Source: Welwitschia mirabilis
Taxonomy: Eukaryota; Gnetophyta; Gnetopsida; Welwitschiales
NCBI GenBank assembly: GCA_051453625.1
Contig: JBOZIK010000001.1
Coordinates: 214,667,914-214,731,913, forward strand
DNA length: 64,000 nt
Direction: 5' to 3'
The notes below the pieces were generated by a model. The model did not search any database, was not told the DNA's origin, and saw only the letters and a list, made by a program, of their open reading frames with translations. Both the position numbers and the translations under genes were made by a program. Each line of letters starts with the position of its first letter. Within the stretch, counting starts at the first letter, position 1. Of this stretch, positions 13,120 to 24,710 are shown in pieces.

Positions 13120-14383
13120 TGTTGCAATGTGTATTTATGCAATTATTACATCCTTTAGTAAATCCTATCAATCACATATATTTTCACAAACACAACATAC
13201 TAGTAAAGACAAGAGTGGACGATCCAAATTTTGTAATTTGTTGAAGGCACTAGGCTCAAAGCTAGAGAATTTATTCTTTTGATGTAGTTTTGGTATTTTT
13301 ATTTTTATAGTTTTAATAATAAAAGGTGCTACGCAAGAAAAGTAAACATACTATGTAATGCAAATGCAAATTACTCTAAATGTAATATCTATCTGATTAT
13401 CAAATCTCTATCACCAAGATCGATCTTGTTTAACCTAGATTAAATAAGAAAACAGTCACTATCCCTAACCACCCTAAGCTATTAAGTGCATAAAAAAGAA
13501 ATTTGGAAACATGTAATGGTTAAGCTATGAAATGTAAAATGCAATGCATGTAAATCCTAAAGTAATGGTTTCAACCTTAATAAAGGTTACTCTTGATGAC
13601 CTATATCAATTATGAAACTGTCATGAAATCATAATCAATGTAAACCATAAGGTACATGCATAGGAATATATGTATAAAAATAAAATAATATTTTCATTAT
13701 TTATCAAACCAATATCTTATTATGAAGTAGCAGCACTTCAATGAAGGATACATAGCCTAACACCAAGGTCAAATCCTCCCTATAACTAAGGATAGACCTT
13801 CTACCCTTTAATCTTCTATTCTGAAAATTTTAGATGCTAAAGAAATAAACTCAAAGCAAGGATAAAGGAGGTATTTATTATAATAAAAGCACTTTAAAAA
13901 CAAAAAATCCAATAGATTCAACAAAAATTCTAATAGTCACAGAAGACACATGATACATTAAGTAAGTTAGGTGGAGTTTGGTAAATTGACTGAAAATAGT
14001 AATTATCCTATTTATCATCCATACAATGGTAAAGATGATGCCATATTAAGAGAGGTTTCATATTACCTTTTATGTTAATTTAGTTAACATCCTTATCAGC
14101 ATATAGTTCATATCATCTAGATGGGTATTTGGACAATTAAGGGGATGACAGTCTTCTCAAAGCACTTCAATCAAGTTAAATTGCCTTTGTAGCTCATTAA
14201 ATCCTCCTTAGAATGTGAACTATTAGAAATCATCCAAAATGCCTTCAAATGTACTAGTGATTATGCATTTCTATTATTTTCACCTTAACTCTCAATATTT
14301 TTATTTTCTACTTTAACATATTTAAATTTCTCACAAAACTAATCAAAATACCCCATCAAAAACATATGATTTGGTATTGCAAC
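13120..14383 (-). repeat. Alpha-family LTR, copy 1 (complete length)
   Basis: A 1264-bp repeat with inverted ends (plus strand TGTTGCAATG at the left, ATTGCAACA at the right). It aligns along its whole length with 24711-25974, also 1264 bp, at about 80% by eye. Shared landmarks in order: 'tgtatttatgcaat', 'agtggac', 'aaggcactaggctc', 'accaagatcga', 'aaggttaccct', 'catagcctaacac', 'gatgatgcc', 'cccatcaaaaac'. It is followed at once by a partial LTR of the same family and has no PBS or PPT beside it, so it may be a solo LTR inserted next to or into an older copy. Confidence 0.75.
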
Positions 14384-14394
14384 ATAAACACTAA

Positions 14395-15128
14395 ACTATT
14401 CCTTATGATCTAGATCAAATATGAAGTTGTCATAGAAGAATAACCAACATAAACCATAAATGAGATGTACAAATGAAAATAAAGCAAACCATTTTGATTA
14501 ATCTTGAACCAACATCCACTTATAAAGCAATAGCATCTCAATTAAGGATCACAGCTCAACACTAAGGAAGACTTCTCTCTATAACTATGGATGGATTTCT
14601 TGCCTTTCAATATCCTATTACAAGATTGTTAGATGTAAAAGATGATTAGAAATAAGGGTAAGGAAGGTTTCTATTATGAGGAACCTCCTAAAATTAGCAA
14701 TCTTAATAACTAAATACAACCCTAGCAATGCCAAAGAGGGGTCTGTGATAAATTATAAAGTTAGGTGAAGTTTGGTGTATCTATTATAAAGTTTGTATAA
14801 TGTCATCCTTTCTATCCTCCAGACAATAATAAGGATAATTCCATATTAGAAAGGATTTCACATCATCTTCTAGCTCACTCCAATTAGCATGTCTCATGAT
14901 GTCATCTTCCATTAACTTAAATAAGCCTCTTTAATTATTAGACTCTTTCTCAGAATGCTAAGTATTAGAATTTGTTTGAAATGTCTTCAAATATGTTAAA
15001 GATTATGCATTTATGTAATCATTCCATTAACACTTCATTATTATAAAAAATCCATCTAAACCTATCTAAATGTCCTATAAAAGTACTTATAATAGTCTAT
15101 TAAATACATATGATTTAGCATCATAACA
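14395..15128 (-). repeat. Alpha-family LTR, copy 2 (partial, PPT side)
   Basis: This holds the part of the alpha LTR from about base 470 to its end (plus-strand numbering), finishing in GCATCATAACA at 15128. The missing first part is replaced by copy 1. Since the PPT is directly to its right, it is the 3' LTR of a minus-strand element whose internal sequence starts at 15129. Confidence 0.7.
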
Positions 15129-15144
15129 TAGCCCCCCACTTAGC
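15129..15144 (-). other. Polypurine tract next to alpha LTR copy 2
   Basis: On the minus strand this reads GCTAAGTGGGGGGCTA and runs straight into TGTTATGATGC, the start of the LTR. A purine run of this form directly before the 3' LTR is the plus-strand primer of plant LTR retrotransposons. It proves the minus orientation of the element to its right. Confidence 0.75.
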
Positions 15145-16582
15145 TTGTTAGTCTCTAAAAAAGTAGGTGAAAAACTACAATTGTGAGTCAAATTAATTAG
15201 GATAAACGTTAACTAAGTTAATGTATTTCAAGCTCAAAAATCTCATCATGTAGGATTACATATCAAAATCTGATGAACTGAATGTATTACCTGGGTAGAG
15301 TAAGTGGTCATATTATCATCCTATATGTTATCTAGATGATGGGTAGGAAAACATAATTTAAAAAAATGGGACTTTAAAAAAAAACTACTTTCAAACATGC
15401 TCATTAAAAAATAGTATCAGAGTTCATAAGAAACTACATTATCCCCACACTTAAAAAATTTAGCACATCTAAAAATAAAAATTGAATATCATATAAAAAA
15501 GTTATCAAAAGAATAAACCATAATACCTTAGATAAATGATGTGCATATTTAATAAAAAAAGAGTAATAACTTAAAAGTATTATATATTAATCTTTTAGTT
15601 TTTTAAATACAATTCACAAAAATGATGGATACATAATCAATAATTTAAAACATCATTTCCCTAATGGTGCTATGGTAAAATCTACATGAGAGCTTATGGG
15701 TGAAAGTGGAGAAGAAGAATACTCTTCTACATATACAAAGTATGTACTGAGAGCCTATTAAGATGGTAGAAGTAGAGGCCTACTAAACAATACCCATAAA
15801 GCTTATTGCAGAAAATATCAAATCATAACCAAACTAGCACATCTCATACATATATCATTGAAGCTCAAAAATAACCCACGTAATTAAAATTTTTGCTTAA
15901 AAATATCTAAATGTATGTCCTGATCTATCCCCTACTTGTGAATTGATATGTCTTGTATTACATTAATATATAAAGAAAAAGATAAAAATGCTTTTTATGT
16001 GTTGTCTAACTATGTTGTCTAGATGACTAGACATATGATAAACATCTAAGAAATACTGGTATAAACTAAATTCTAAGCAAAGTGAGTAAGTTAAATAGCA
16101 CTAGTGAGGCCTTAGAAAGTTATTATAATGTTTAAAAGATGGAAAAAAGCTAAGAATCATCATGAAACATGGAAAACAAGAATAACTTAAGGTAGAAAAA
16201 GAGTATTAGTATAAGGTATTGATAATGTACCAAGTAGAAAGAAGTGATGCTAAAGAAAATCCTAATTTATACCTAAACTCAAATCATTTAAGAATAATAA
16301 GTGGATGCCAAAAATCGAAAAAAAAATGGTAAAAGAATAGATGGAAAAAATTATTATTAAGAACTATAGGAACTCATCTATGGAAATAAGATAAAATAAA
16401 CTCCTATAAATAAACATTACGAGTGAAAAGAAAAACAAAAAGAAACTTACTATTTGATTAAGTACAAAGTGTAATATGAAAAGTACAAAAATGACTTTGA
16501 AATATCAAGTAAAATGCATAAGGAAAAAATAAAAATGAAAAAGTAGAAATGTAAAGAATATTATTAATCTACTCTAAATTTG
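15145..16582 (-). repeat. 3' internal (non-coding) region, copy 1
   Basis: This region aligns with 17386-18850. Both begin with the same PPT-proximal segment ('tgttagtctc..aaa..gttggtgaa.aact') and share further blocks, including the 'gtaggattaaatat' segment. It carries no coding motif and is rich in A-runs. It probably represents the long untranslated tail between the last reading frame and the 3' LTR. It ends at a 100-N gap (16583-16682) whose two edges do not match each other directly. Confidence 0.6.
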
Positions 16583-16682
16583 NNNNNNNNNNNNNNNNNN
16601 NNNNNNNNNNNNNNNNNNNNNNNNNNNNNNNNNNNNNNNNNNNNNNNNNNNNNNNNNNNNNNNNNNNNNNNNNNNNNNNNNN

Positions 16683-17369
16683 TCAAACCAATATTCTATT
16701 ACAAAGTAATAGCACCTCAATAAAGGAGACATAGCCCAACACTAGGGAAGACTCCTATGTATAATTAATGGATGGATCTCATTCTCTTTGACCACCTATC
16801 ATGATATTTTTAGATGCCAAAGAAGATAAAGTCGAAGTCAAGGATGAAGGAGGTCTTTATTGTAACAAAATATCTCAAAAATAAATAATCCTAATAGATG
16901 CATTAAAAACCCTAATAGCTCACAAAAAGTACATAACACATTACATAAGTTAGGTAAAGTTTGATGTATTAACTAATTTTAGGTGTTATCTTGATGGTCA
17001 TCTAAATGATACTAGAGATGATGCCATAGCAACAGGGATTTATATCAGCATGTATCTTTGGTTTAGTCAATGTCCTAATTAAGTTATAGGGGGTGTGATA
17101 TTGACGTATTGGTTATAAAATGGAGGGGACAATAGACTTCTTTAAGTTCTTCCATCAAGTCAAGTTATTCTTAAAGTTCATTAATTTCTCCTAAAAATGT
17201 AGAGTATTAAAAATCATTCAAAATGCCTTCAAATGTGCTGGTACTTACGTATTTTCATGATTGTCTTCTTAACTCTTAATAATCATCATTTCCCACTTAA
17301 ACATATATAAAATTCCTATAAAACTATTCAAAATATCGTATCAAAAACATACAAATTGGCATCACAATA
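16683..17369 (-). repeat. Alpha-family LTR, copy 3 (partial; 3' LTR of element D)
   Basis: The sequence picks up inside the alpha LTR at the gap edge ('caaaccaatattctattacaa' region) and ends in GCATCACAATA at 17369, a decayed GCATCATAACA. The PPT follows directly, so this is the 3' LTR of a minus-strand element, most simply element D, whose 5' LTR is at 24711-25974. The left end is lost in the gap. Confidence 0.65.
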
Positions 17370-17385
17370 TAGCCTCCCCACTTAG
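17370..17385 (-). other. Polypurine tract of element D
   Basis: Minus strand reads CTAAGTGGGGAGGCTA, one A/G change from the PPT at 15129-15144, and abuts the 3' LTR. It marks the 3' end of the internal region of element D. Confidence 0.7.
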
Positions 17386-18850
17386 CCTTGTCAGTCCTTG
17401 ACAAAGTTGGTGAACAACTATAATTGTGAGTTAAATTGACTAAGATAAATGTTAACCAGGAAAATGTGAATGAAGTTTAGAATTTTTATTATGTAGGATT
17501 AAATATTAGAATCAAATAACTAAATGTTTTATCTTAGTAGATAATGTGACCATGGTATCATCCAGTACATCATCTAAACAATTATGAAGATAATAGGCTT
17601 TTCAAAATCATTCTATAAAATCAACTGCTTATAACTATACTCATTTGAAAATAAGACCAAGATACTTACCAATGCATTAGGCCCCCACTTAAAACATTTA
17701 GCATAGTAAAAAGATAGAAATTAGGTGGCATAACAAAAATAATCATCATAAGATATAACCATAATAACTTAGATAAATAATATTCATGTATAATCAGAAA
17801 AAGTAATAACTCAAAAATGATATTCATAAATCAAATGTTGAGTTTTTAAGTACAATGTATAAGGAAACATATATTAAAAATAAATAATCATAACATTATT
17901 CCCTTCATTCATTGTCTCTTAAATTGTTTGGATCATTCTTATAAGGGAAAAAAACTGCAAGTATTCTACTATCAAGTACATGTTTTATTAAATAGTATCC
18001 ATAATGCATATCACTCAAATAATAGGTCGTCATAATGGAATTAGTACATTATAGATATGTATCATGAAAATTTTAAAAATAAACCTCAAAATTTAATTTT
18101 TCCTCAAAATATCTCAAAATATACATCCTACTTGCCTCCCTTCTCCCCCTCAAAAGTAAATTGATATGTTCCATGTTGCATTAACATAAGATGAAAAAGA
18201 GCATTATGCAAGTGATAAAAAAGGTAAAATTTAAAGTAGTATTTTGTATATAAAAATAAGAGTCAAAAAGAGGTAAAAAAGATGAAACAAAAAAATAATA
18301 TACCTTAGAAAATATCAATGTATTATCCACCTAGTCATTTGAATGATAAGGAAATGACAAGGTGGACGATAGGGCTTTTAAAAGATTAGAAAAATATGAA
18401 AGTATTAGCAAAATATATTAAAATAAAATAGTATTTTAAAGGTTTCATAAAGACATCAAAGAGTCTAAAATATGGGAAATAGCTAAGTATCATGATGCAT
18501 AAGGCATGAGAAAGGAGATGAGTGCATCACACTAAGAAGATTATAAAATGTACCATGAACTCATAATTATTGGATCCATCAAAACTTGAAAATAACTAAA
18601 CTAAAGAAAAATATAGAAATAAATTTGAAATACCAAGCAAACTATAAAGAAAAACTATCACTAAGCATTTGCGATAAAAAAACATTTGCGATGAAAAAGT
18701 TTAGAAATAACTTGAAATACCAAAGAAAATAACTAAGAAAAATAAAATAGAAATGGATAGCTTAAGAACATAAAGAAGATTTTGTACCTATCCTAATTAA
18801 AACCTAATAAACCCTTATGAAAGAAATCATAAAATAACCTAAGTATAATG
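17386..18850 (-). repeat. 3' internal (non-coding) region, copy 2
   Basis: Second copy of the block at 15145-16582, at perhaps 70-75% identity by eye. It is A-rich with no conserved protein motif on either strand. A small direct repeat ('catttgcgat' followed by 'aaaaa') occurs twice at 18666-18700. Confidence 0.55.
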
Positions 18851-20338
18851 CACAAAATTCATAAATTACTCTAATAGGCAGTGATTATGAGGATGCCAAG
18901 TAATTAACTTTTTCAAATAAAAAACTACTCAAAAATAGACTCACCTACTCACACCCCAAAACACACCTAAATCCTCAAAAGTAAAATGATCATGTGGGAA
19001 TACTAGAAGTACAATGAGTCTAGGAAATAAGAAATGCTTCTAATGCCACTAGAAACATCACTAATCCTATAGCATTAAAGTATTTATTCTCAATTCATGA
19101 TCAGGGAAGTACAACCATAGTTAGAGAAGTAGGAACCTACAAAGCATAACCAACTAACCCCCTAGTGAACCTTCCATAGCTATCAATACTACCAAAGATT
19201 CCTTTTGGGAAAATTTACCCTAGCATGATAGGACATCATGGTGATCATGTATTTTACATAGAAATAATATATCATGGTTATTATTCTTTTTCTTTTTGAA
19301 TACTTCTTCAAAATACATCCCACATGACCACACACTCTTAGAGAAAAAGGTGAAGACATGAGATGAAAAATAAGAAAGAACACCCTAAAATAACTAAAGA
19401 CTTATACTATTGAGAGAACAAACAAAAAANNNNNNNNNNNNNNNNNNNNNNNNNNNNNNNNNNNNNNNNNNNNNNNNNNNNNNNNNNNNNNNNNNNNNNN
19501 NNNNNNNNNNNNNNNNNNNNNNNNNNNNNNNNNNNNNNNNNNNNNNNNNNNNNNNNNNNNNNNNNNNNNNNNNNNNNNNNNNNNNNNNNNNNNNNNNNNN
19601 NNNNNNNNNNNNNNNNNNNNNNNNNNNNNNNNNNNNNNNNNNNNNNNNNNNNNNNNNNNNNNNNNNNNNNNNNNNNNNNNNNNNNNNNNNNNNNNNNNNN
19701 NNNNNNNNNNNNNNNNNNNNNNNNNNNNNNNNNNNNNNNNNNNNNNNNNNNNNNNNNNNNNNNNNNNNNNNNNNNNNNNNNNNNNNNNNNNNNNNNNNNN
19801 NNNNNNNNNNNNNNNNNNNNNNNNNNNNNNNNNNNNNNNNNNNNNNNNNNNNNNNNNNNNNNNNNNNNNNNNNNNNNNNNNNNNNNNNNNNNNNNNNNNN
19901 NNNNNNNNNNNNNNNNNNNNNNNNNNNNNNNNNNNNNNNNNNNNNNNNNNNNNNNNNNNNNNNNNNNNNNNNNNNNNNNNNNNNNNNNNNNNNNNNNNNN
20001 NNNNNNNNNNNNNNNNNNNNNNNNNNNNNNNNNNNNNNNNNNNNNNNNNNNNNNNNNNNNNNNNNNNNNNNNNNNNNNNNNNNNNNNNNNNNNNNNNNNN
20101 NNNNNNNNNNNNNNNNNNNNNNNNNNNNNNNNNNNNNNNNGTACTTTTTCGATAAGATAAGAATCTAACCATCTATAGATTAATTTATTATGTAAAAATA
20201 AAAACCAAAGGCAAAAACATAGAAATGTCAAATCAAAATAAAATACAAAATTAGATAAAATCAAGTTTTATTTAGATACTAAATTCTTTTCAACACTTTA
20301 TTTGCAAGAAAGAAAAAGAAAAAGAGAGAAGTATTTGT
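18851..20338. other. Non-coding part of element D with 711-N gap
   Basis: I see no coding motif between the tail repeat and domain X. The gap at 19430-20140 hides part of it. Open stretches spanning the gap consist of N and have no meaning. The minus-strand sequence at 20141-20338 is low in information and reads like a 3' untranslated region. Confidence 0.45.
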
Positions 20339-20900
20339 TCAAATCCTTGGGTATTGTATTTTCTTAGAAAAATGAGAACCAAAACAAATAGAGACCAACT
20401 GATAAAATATAAAAGATACACATGCATGAAAATGTAACATTTTAACTTCACAAAACTTATGTGCAATATGAGAGAAAGAGTTTAGATAGGTCATAGAAAA
20501 ATAATTTCTTACCAAATGCATCTAAATAATTATAAATATAGATTTGATCTAAAAATTAATATTGAGAATGAAAAAGATTAATGATTGTATTAGGATTAAA
20601 AAAATTTAAAGATGAAAAAATAAAGTAGGTTTAGTATACTTAAGTAGTTTTGTAAGTCTCAACTCTAAGTATGGATTATAAAGAAGATAATACTTTTTAT
20701 AGTTTATATTTATAATATATTTCAAGTCATACTTTTAAAAAGAGTTATCATTAATTANNNNNNNNNNGGAAGGATGTAAATTTGAGTATGTTTAAGAGAA
20801 TAGGATGGAGAAATATGGGTAGACTCTTCAAGTTTAATTGCTATATTAGAAAACATAAGTCTACTTTTCATCAAGTTTAGTTGGAATTTTATAGATATTT
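20339..20900 (-). pseudogene. Domain X of element D (unknown conserved domain)
   Basis: I do not recognise this domain. On the minus strand, broken frames read EESTHISPSYSLKH, a 10-N gap (20758-20767), then KYYLLYNPYLELRLTKLLK (20641-20702), and further on FYQLVSICFGSHFSKKI (20345-20410). The same succession is found in element A (30300-30850) and in 51470-51970, where the central block reads KPYLLDDNPCLKLNLKELL and NYLLDE, a stop, then CLE. Here it lies downstream of the protease, where RT would normally start. The protein seems to end after the central block. The later FYQLVSI part is shared but in a different frame register and may be 3' untranslated sequence. Confidence 0.5.
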
Positions 20901-21369
20901 CATTACTCCTCCTCTTTTGATTATTTTCTTTGTACTTACTATGTTAAATACATTCTATACTTTTTTTATTAGTGACTGTATCTTCCCTTTTTTTATTATT
21001 CTTAATTTTCTTCTGTTGAATTTTGATTTTTCTACCTATCATCCAAGACTGTCATCTAGATGATGAAGAGGATGATTATGCTTATAAATTTTTTTCTTAA
21101 TTAAGTTCACATGTTGAACTTCTTTTCTATTAACAACTTTCACTTCTTCATCCTCATGATGAGAACTATTTATTTTCGTTAGGTGATTATAAAAAGTTGA
21201 CTCATGTAGCATTCTCAATTTTATGTTAATTGGATGATGTTGAACAAATAAAGTTGGTTTAGCTCTTTTTTCTTAGTTTTATTCAACATCCACATTGTTT
21301 TTTGTAGCATTAAAAACTCTAATAGTGCATATCTTATTACCAATGTAACATTTCATTAATCCAATTCAT

Positions 21370-21690
21370 GTATCTATGATGTAGTTAGTGGTTACACAAA
21401 AGACTCTTCCTAAAAGTAGTGGATAACTTCCATCATGTTGTGCTTTAATTACAATCACATATAAGGGGTTGTAAGCTTTTTCTACTTGGATCACTAAGTT
21501 TTTAATAATTCCTATAGGTTTTCTGGTTGAAGTATTGGTCAATTTTAAGATGATTTATGTATATTAAACTTTTTCCTCTAATCCAAGTATGCTACAAATG
21601 TGAAGAGGCATGATGTTTACACTTGCTCCAATATCAATTAAAATGTTTTTGAATTTTTTGTATCCTTATAAAGTGACACTTACTATTGCT
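21370..21690 (-). pseudogene. Decayed aspartic protease of element D
   Basis: Minus-strand translation gives FKNILIDIGASVNIMPLHI, with the catalytic Asp-Ile-Gly-Ala-Ser box at 21621-21635 fully kept. It continues with KPIGIIKNLVIQVEKAYNPL, like the family 'PIGLIKDLRVQVEGCDF', and ends with YPLLLGRVF (21391-21420), the family 'MLLGRPWL' box. Order and spacing are those of a retropepsin fold of plant gypsy elements, and the frame is unusually well preserved for this window (two or three stops). It follows the gag of element D and precedes domain X. Confidence 0.8.
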
Positions 21691-21699
21691 TCTTGAGAT

Positions 21700-22163
21700 C
21701 TTTAAATTTAGGTGCTTTCTATATAACTAAGTTAAAAATAGATTGTGTAAGGAAGACTCTACTAGGAATAGCATGTTTTTGTTTTTACCTAAGTACATAT
21801 TTTCATAACTTAGCATATTTAGGATTTTCTTACAAGAGTTGAAAAAGGTATGAGTTGTTATTATCATCTTGCATTAAGGATTTTAAGTGCTTATTAGAAG
21901 TAGGATTTGTATGAAGTGAAGGGGTATCTTGTCTTTTTCTTTTATTTCTTCATAAGGGCTTATTTAAAGTTAAAGAAAAATTATATGTTTCCAAGATTTC
22001 TATATCATCCTATTCCTTACCTCCCTCATCATTTTTAGAAGTTGAAGTCTCATGGATAGGTGGTATTGTATCAACTATTTTACAATCTATTTTTACATCA
22101 TTTCTATTTAAAAAATTTGAGTTGCAAGAAATCCTTGTGATTTTTGATTAACTAACATTATTT
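21700..22163 (-). pseudogene. Gag-protease linker of element D
   Basis: The stretch before the protease contains NPKYAKL and KYVLR (about 21790-21850), matching the 'QIPRYAKFLKE' linker element of plant gypsy Gag-Pol, and an acidic segment (NDEGGKE, then DDIEILETYNFSLTL) near 21960-22060. An acidic stretch of similar character precedes domain X in elements A and J. The left part is cut by the 679-N gap at 22164-22842. Confidence 0.55.
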
Positions 22164-22849
22164 NNNNNNNNNNNNNNNNNNNNNNNNNNNNNNNNNNNNN
22201 NNNNNNNNNNNNNNNNNNNNNNNNNNNNNNNNNNNNNNNNNNNNNNNNNNNNNNNNNNNNNNNNNNNNNNNNNNNNNNNNNNNNNNNNNNNNNNNNNNNN
22301 NNNNNNNNNNNNNNNNNNNNNNNNNNNNNNNNNNNNNNNNNNNNNNNNNNNNNNNNNNNNNNNNNNNNNNNNNNNNNNNNNNNNNNNNNNNNNNNNNNNN
22401 NNNNNNNNNNNNNNNNNNNNNNNNNNNNNNNNNNNNNNNNNNNNNNNNNNNNNNNNNNNNNNNNNNNNNNNNNNNNNNNNNNNNNNNNNNNNNNNNNNNN
22501 NNNNNNNNNNNNNNNNNNNNNNNNNNNNNNNNNNNNNNNNNNNNNNNNNNNNNNNNNNNNNNNNNNNNNNNNNNNNNNNNNNNNNNNNNNNNNNNNNNNN
22601 NNNNNNNNNNNNNNNNNNNNNNNNNNNNNNNNNNNNNNNNNNNNNNNNNNNNNNNNNNNNNNNNNNNNNNNNNNNNNNNNNNNNNNNNNNNNNNNNNNNN
22701 NNNNNNNNNNNNNNNNNNNNNNNNNNNNNNNNNNNNNNNNNNNNNNNNNNNNNNNNNNNNNNNNNNNNNNNNNNNNNNNNNNNNNNNNNNNNNNNNNNNN
22801 NNNNNNNNNNNNNNNNNNNNNNNNNNNNNNNNNNNNNNNNNNCTAAATT

Positions 22850-23960
22850 ATCTTGCATTTTTCTCAACTTATCTATTGTGTTTATAATTTAATAATTTTA
22901 ATTTTGAAAATTTAAGGATCTTGATTGGAAGTTAATTAGTTGGAAGTCTAAATTATTGATTCTATTTTCAAAATGCTTCTAATTTGATTACCCACTCATT
23001 CCTTCTTAATATTACATTTGGTTTTGAGAATTTGAAGGTCTTTGGTTAAATGCACATGCTCGCGCAAGTAGTTTATCTTTACATGTTGGTAACAAGAGAC
23101 ATTTTTTATTACATGAGAGTTATCTTTACATATATTACATGTTGATTTTATGTTTTTCTCATTATTTACCTTTACATCTAGAATAATTTGAGTGTATTTT
23201 TCTAAAGAAGTAATGAAATCCTTAATTACATTTATTGAATTATTTTAATATTCTTCCTTATCATGTTTTACTTCTTTTAGATTCTTTATAATTTAACATA
23301 AAGTTTAATTATCTTTAAAAGTTGATTTATGCTAAGTTTAACTAATTTCAATAAGATCTTCCAATAATGTCCATGCATTATCTAACTCTAGGTTAATAAA
23401 GTTGCCACCACATGAAAAATATATAAGTCTTTTTGGTTTTAGTATTTCATCCACTATAAAAATAATATATTAATTGTAGTTTAGGAAATTTATTAATGGG
23501 ATTGGAATAAGTAGCTTATAATGAATCATTCATATGTTGTGGCATAATTCTCATTAAGTTGTTATTGAAAGTTTGTAAATTCTTTTATTTCTTTCTCATT
23601 ATGTTCTCACTCATGAATATTTTAACAAGGGCTTTTTCTACTTGAATCTAGGTTTTGAGTCTTTTATGAGGAATAGTTTTAAGCCATAATTTTTCTCTAT
23701 CTCTAAGTGTGATAGAAAATATAATCATATAAGTTCCATCATTAATTCATTTTTTTCCATTTCTTAAATTGAGAACTAATTGTTCTATGTTAGTGAGATG
23801 TTGAGAAGGATTTTAATTAGGTTCTCCTAAAAATTTGGATAGGAATTTAAGTTTTTTAGCTCTAGATCATTATCAAGATGCAAGTTAAAAGGGTTTTGAA
23901 TTTTACATTTTCAATTGGTTGTTAAATCTTTAAACAAAACACTTTTATTAGATGTATTTG
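22850..23960 (-). pseudogene. Decayed gag of element D with zinc knuckle
   Basis: Starting just inside the PBS, the minus strand reads FKDLTTN...NPFNLHLDNDLEL, then FLGEPN.NPSQHLTNIEQL (about 23800-23860), then TYMIIFSITLRDREKLWLKTI (broken here: TYMIIFSITL and RDREKLWLKTI). This matches the plant Retrotrans_gag pattern 'F.G...P..HL..F......AF...L.G.A..W...L'. Further down at 23055-23145 a CNICKDNSHVIKNVSC motif is a C-x2-C-x4-H-x6-C zinc knuckle variant of the RNA-binding nucleocapsid end. The gap at 22164-22842 follows. Gag would package the element's RNA. Stops at several points show it is dead. Confidence 0.7.
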
Positions 23961-24691
23961 CATTAAAATTTAACATGATTGATGGATTAGATGATGCTAC
24001 TTGCTTTTATTTTTGCATTAAATTGAAAATAGATGAAGAAAAATGATTTTCTTCTATACTATTACTTTCATTTGAAAAAATAGATTTTGAAATAATGAAA
24101 TATACAAAATCTTCTTGTTGAACTCTTGAAATTATTTATGTACTGAGATGTGTGTACTAGGTTTTACTTGAAGTCAACTATATTTTCTCTAATATTTTTC
24201 TTAATCAAGCTTCACTCCCTCAGATAATTTTCCTTTTTACCTGAGTATATCATGTCCTTTCATGCTTAATAATGTCTCCATAATTGTCATCTCTATCATC
24301 ATCTAGATGATTACTTAGATGATTACTTATATCAAAAATAGAAAATAGAAAGTAGAGAATAGAGAAAAATAGAAATAAATATAAAACAAAAGCCTGATAG
24401 TGATCCACATCTATCATCTTAATGATAGAGGAGTTAATATAAACTTATTAGCTATAGAAAACCAAAAACAAAAATTGCAAAAAAAATAGCCTATGCCATC
24501 ATTTGCTTATGTCATCTAGATGACAAACAGGATGATAGGGCATTATTCGTAAAATGAAAAATAAAAAATGCTACAAAAACAAAAACTATAATATTTATAG
24601 TAAGATAGAGTGCTACTATAGACAAATACTTGAATGAAAATTGAAACTACTTATCTAGGTAATGACAATCCTCAAACTCCTTGTAGCCTTT

Positions 24692-24707
24692 TCCAATAAT
24701 GGCATCA
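24692..24707 (-). other. Primer-binding site of element D
   Basis: Minus strand reads TTGATGCCATTATTGG, then AAAAGGC. It aligns with TTGGCGCCGTTGCCGGGGA with changes mostly of the C-to-T or G-to-A kind. It sits three bases inside the LTR end TGTAGCAATG (plus strand, 24711), the right spacing for a gypsy PBS. Confidence 0.7.
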
Positions 24708-24710
24708 ATA

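Noticed and set aside
19402-20264. Long open frames of about 250-285 codons on both strands
   Set aside because: They consist almost entirely of the 711-N gap and carry no sequence information. The same holds for frames across the gaps at 22164, 29254 and 33470.
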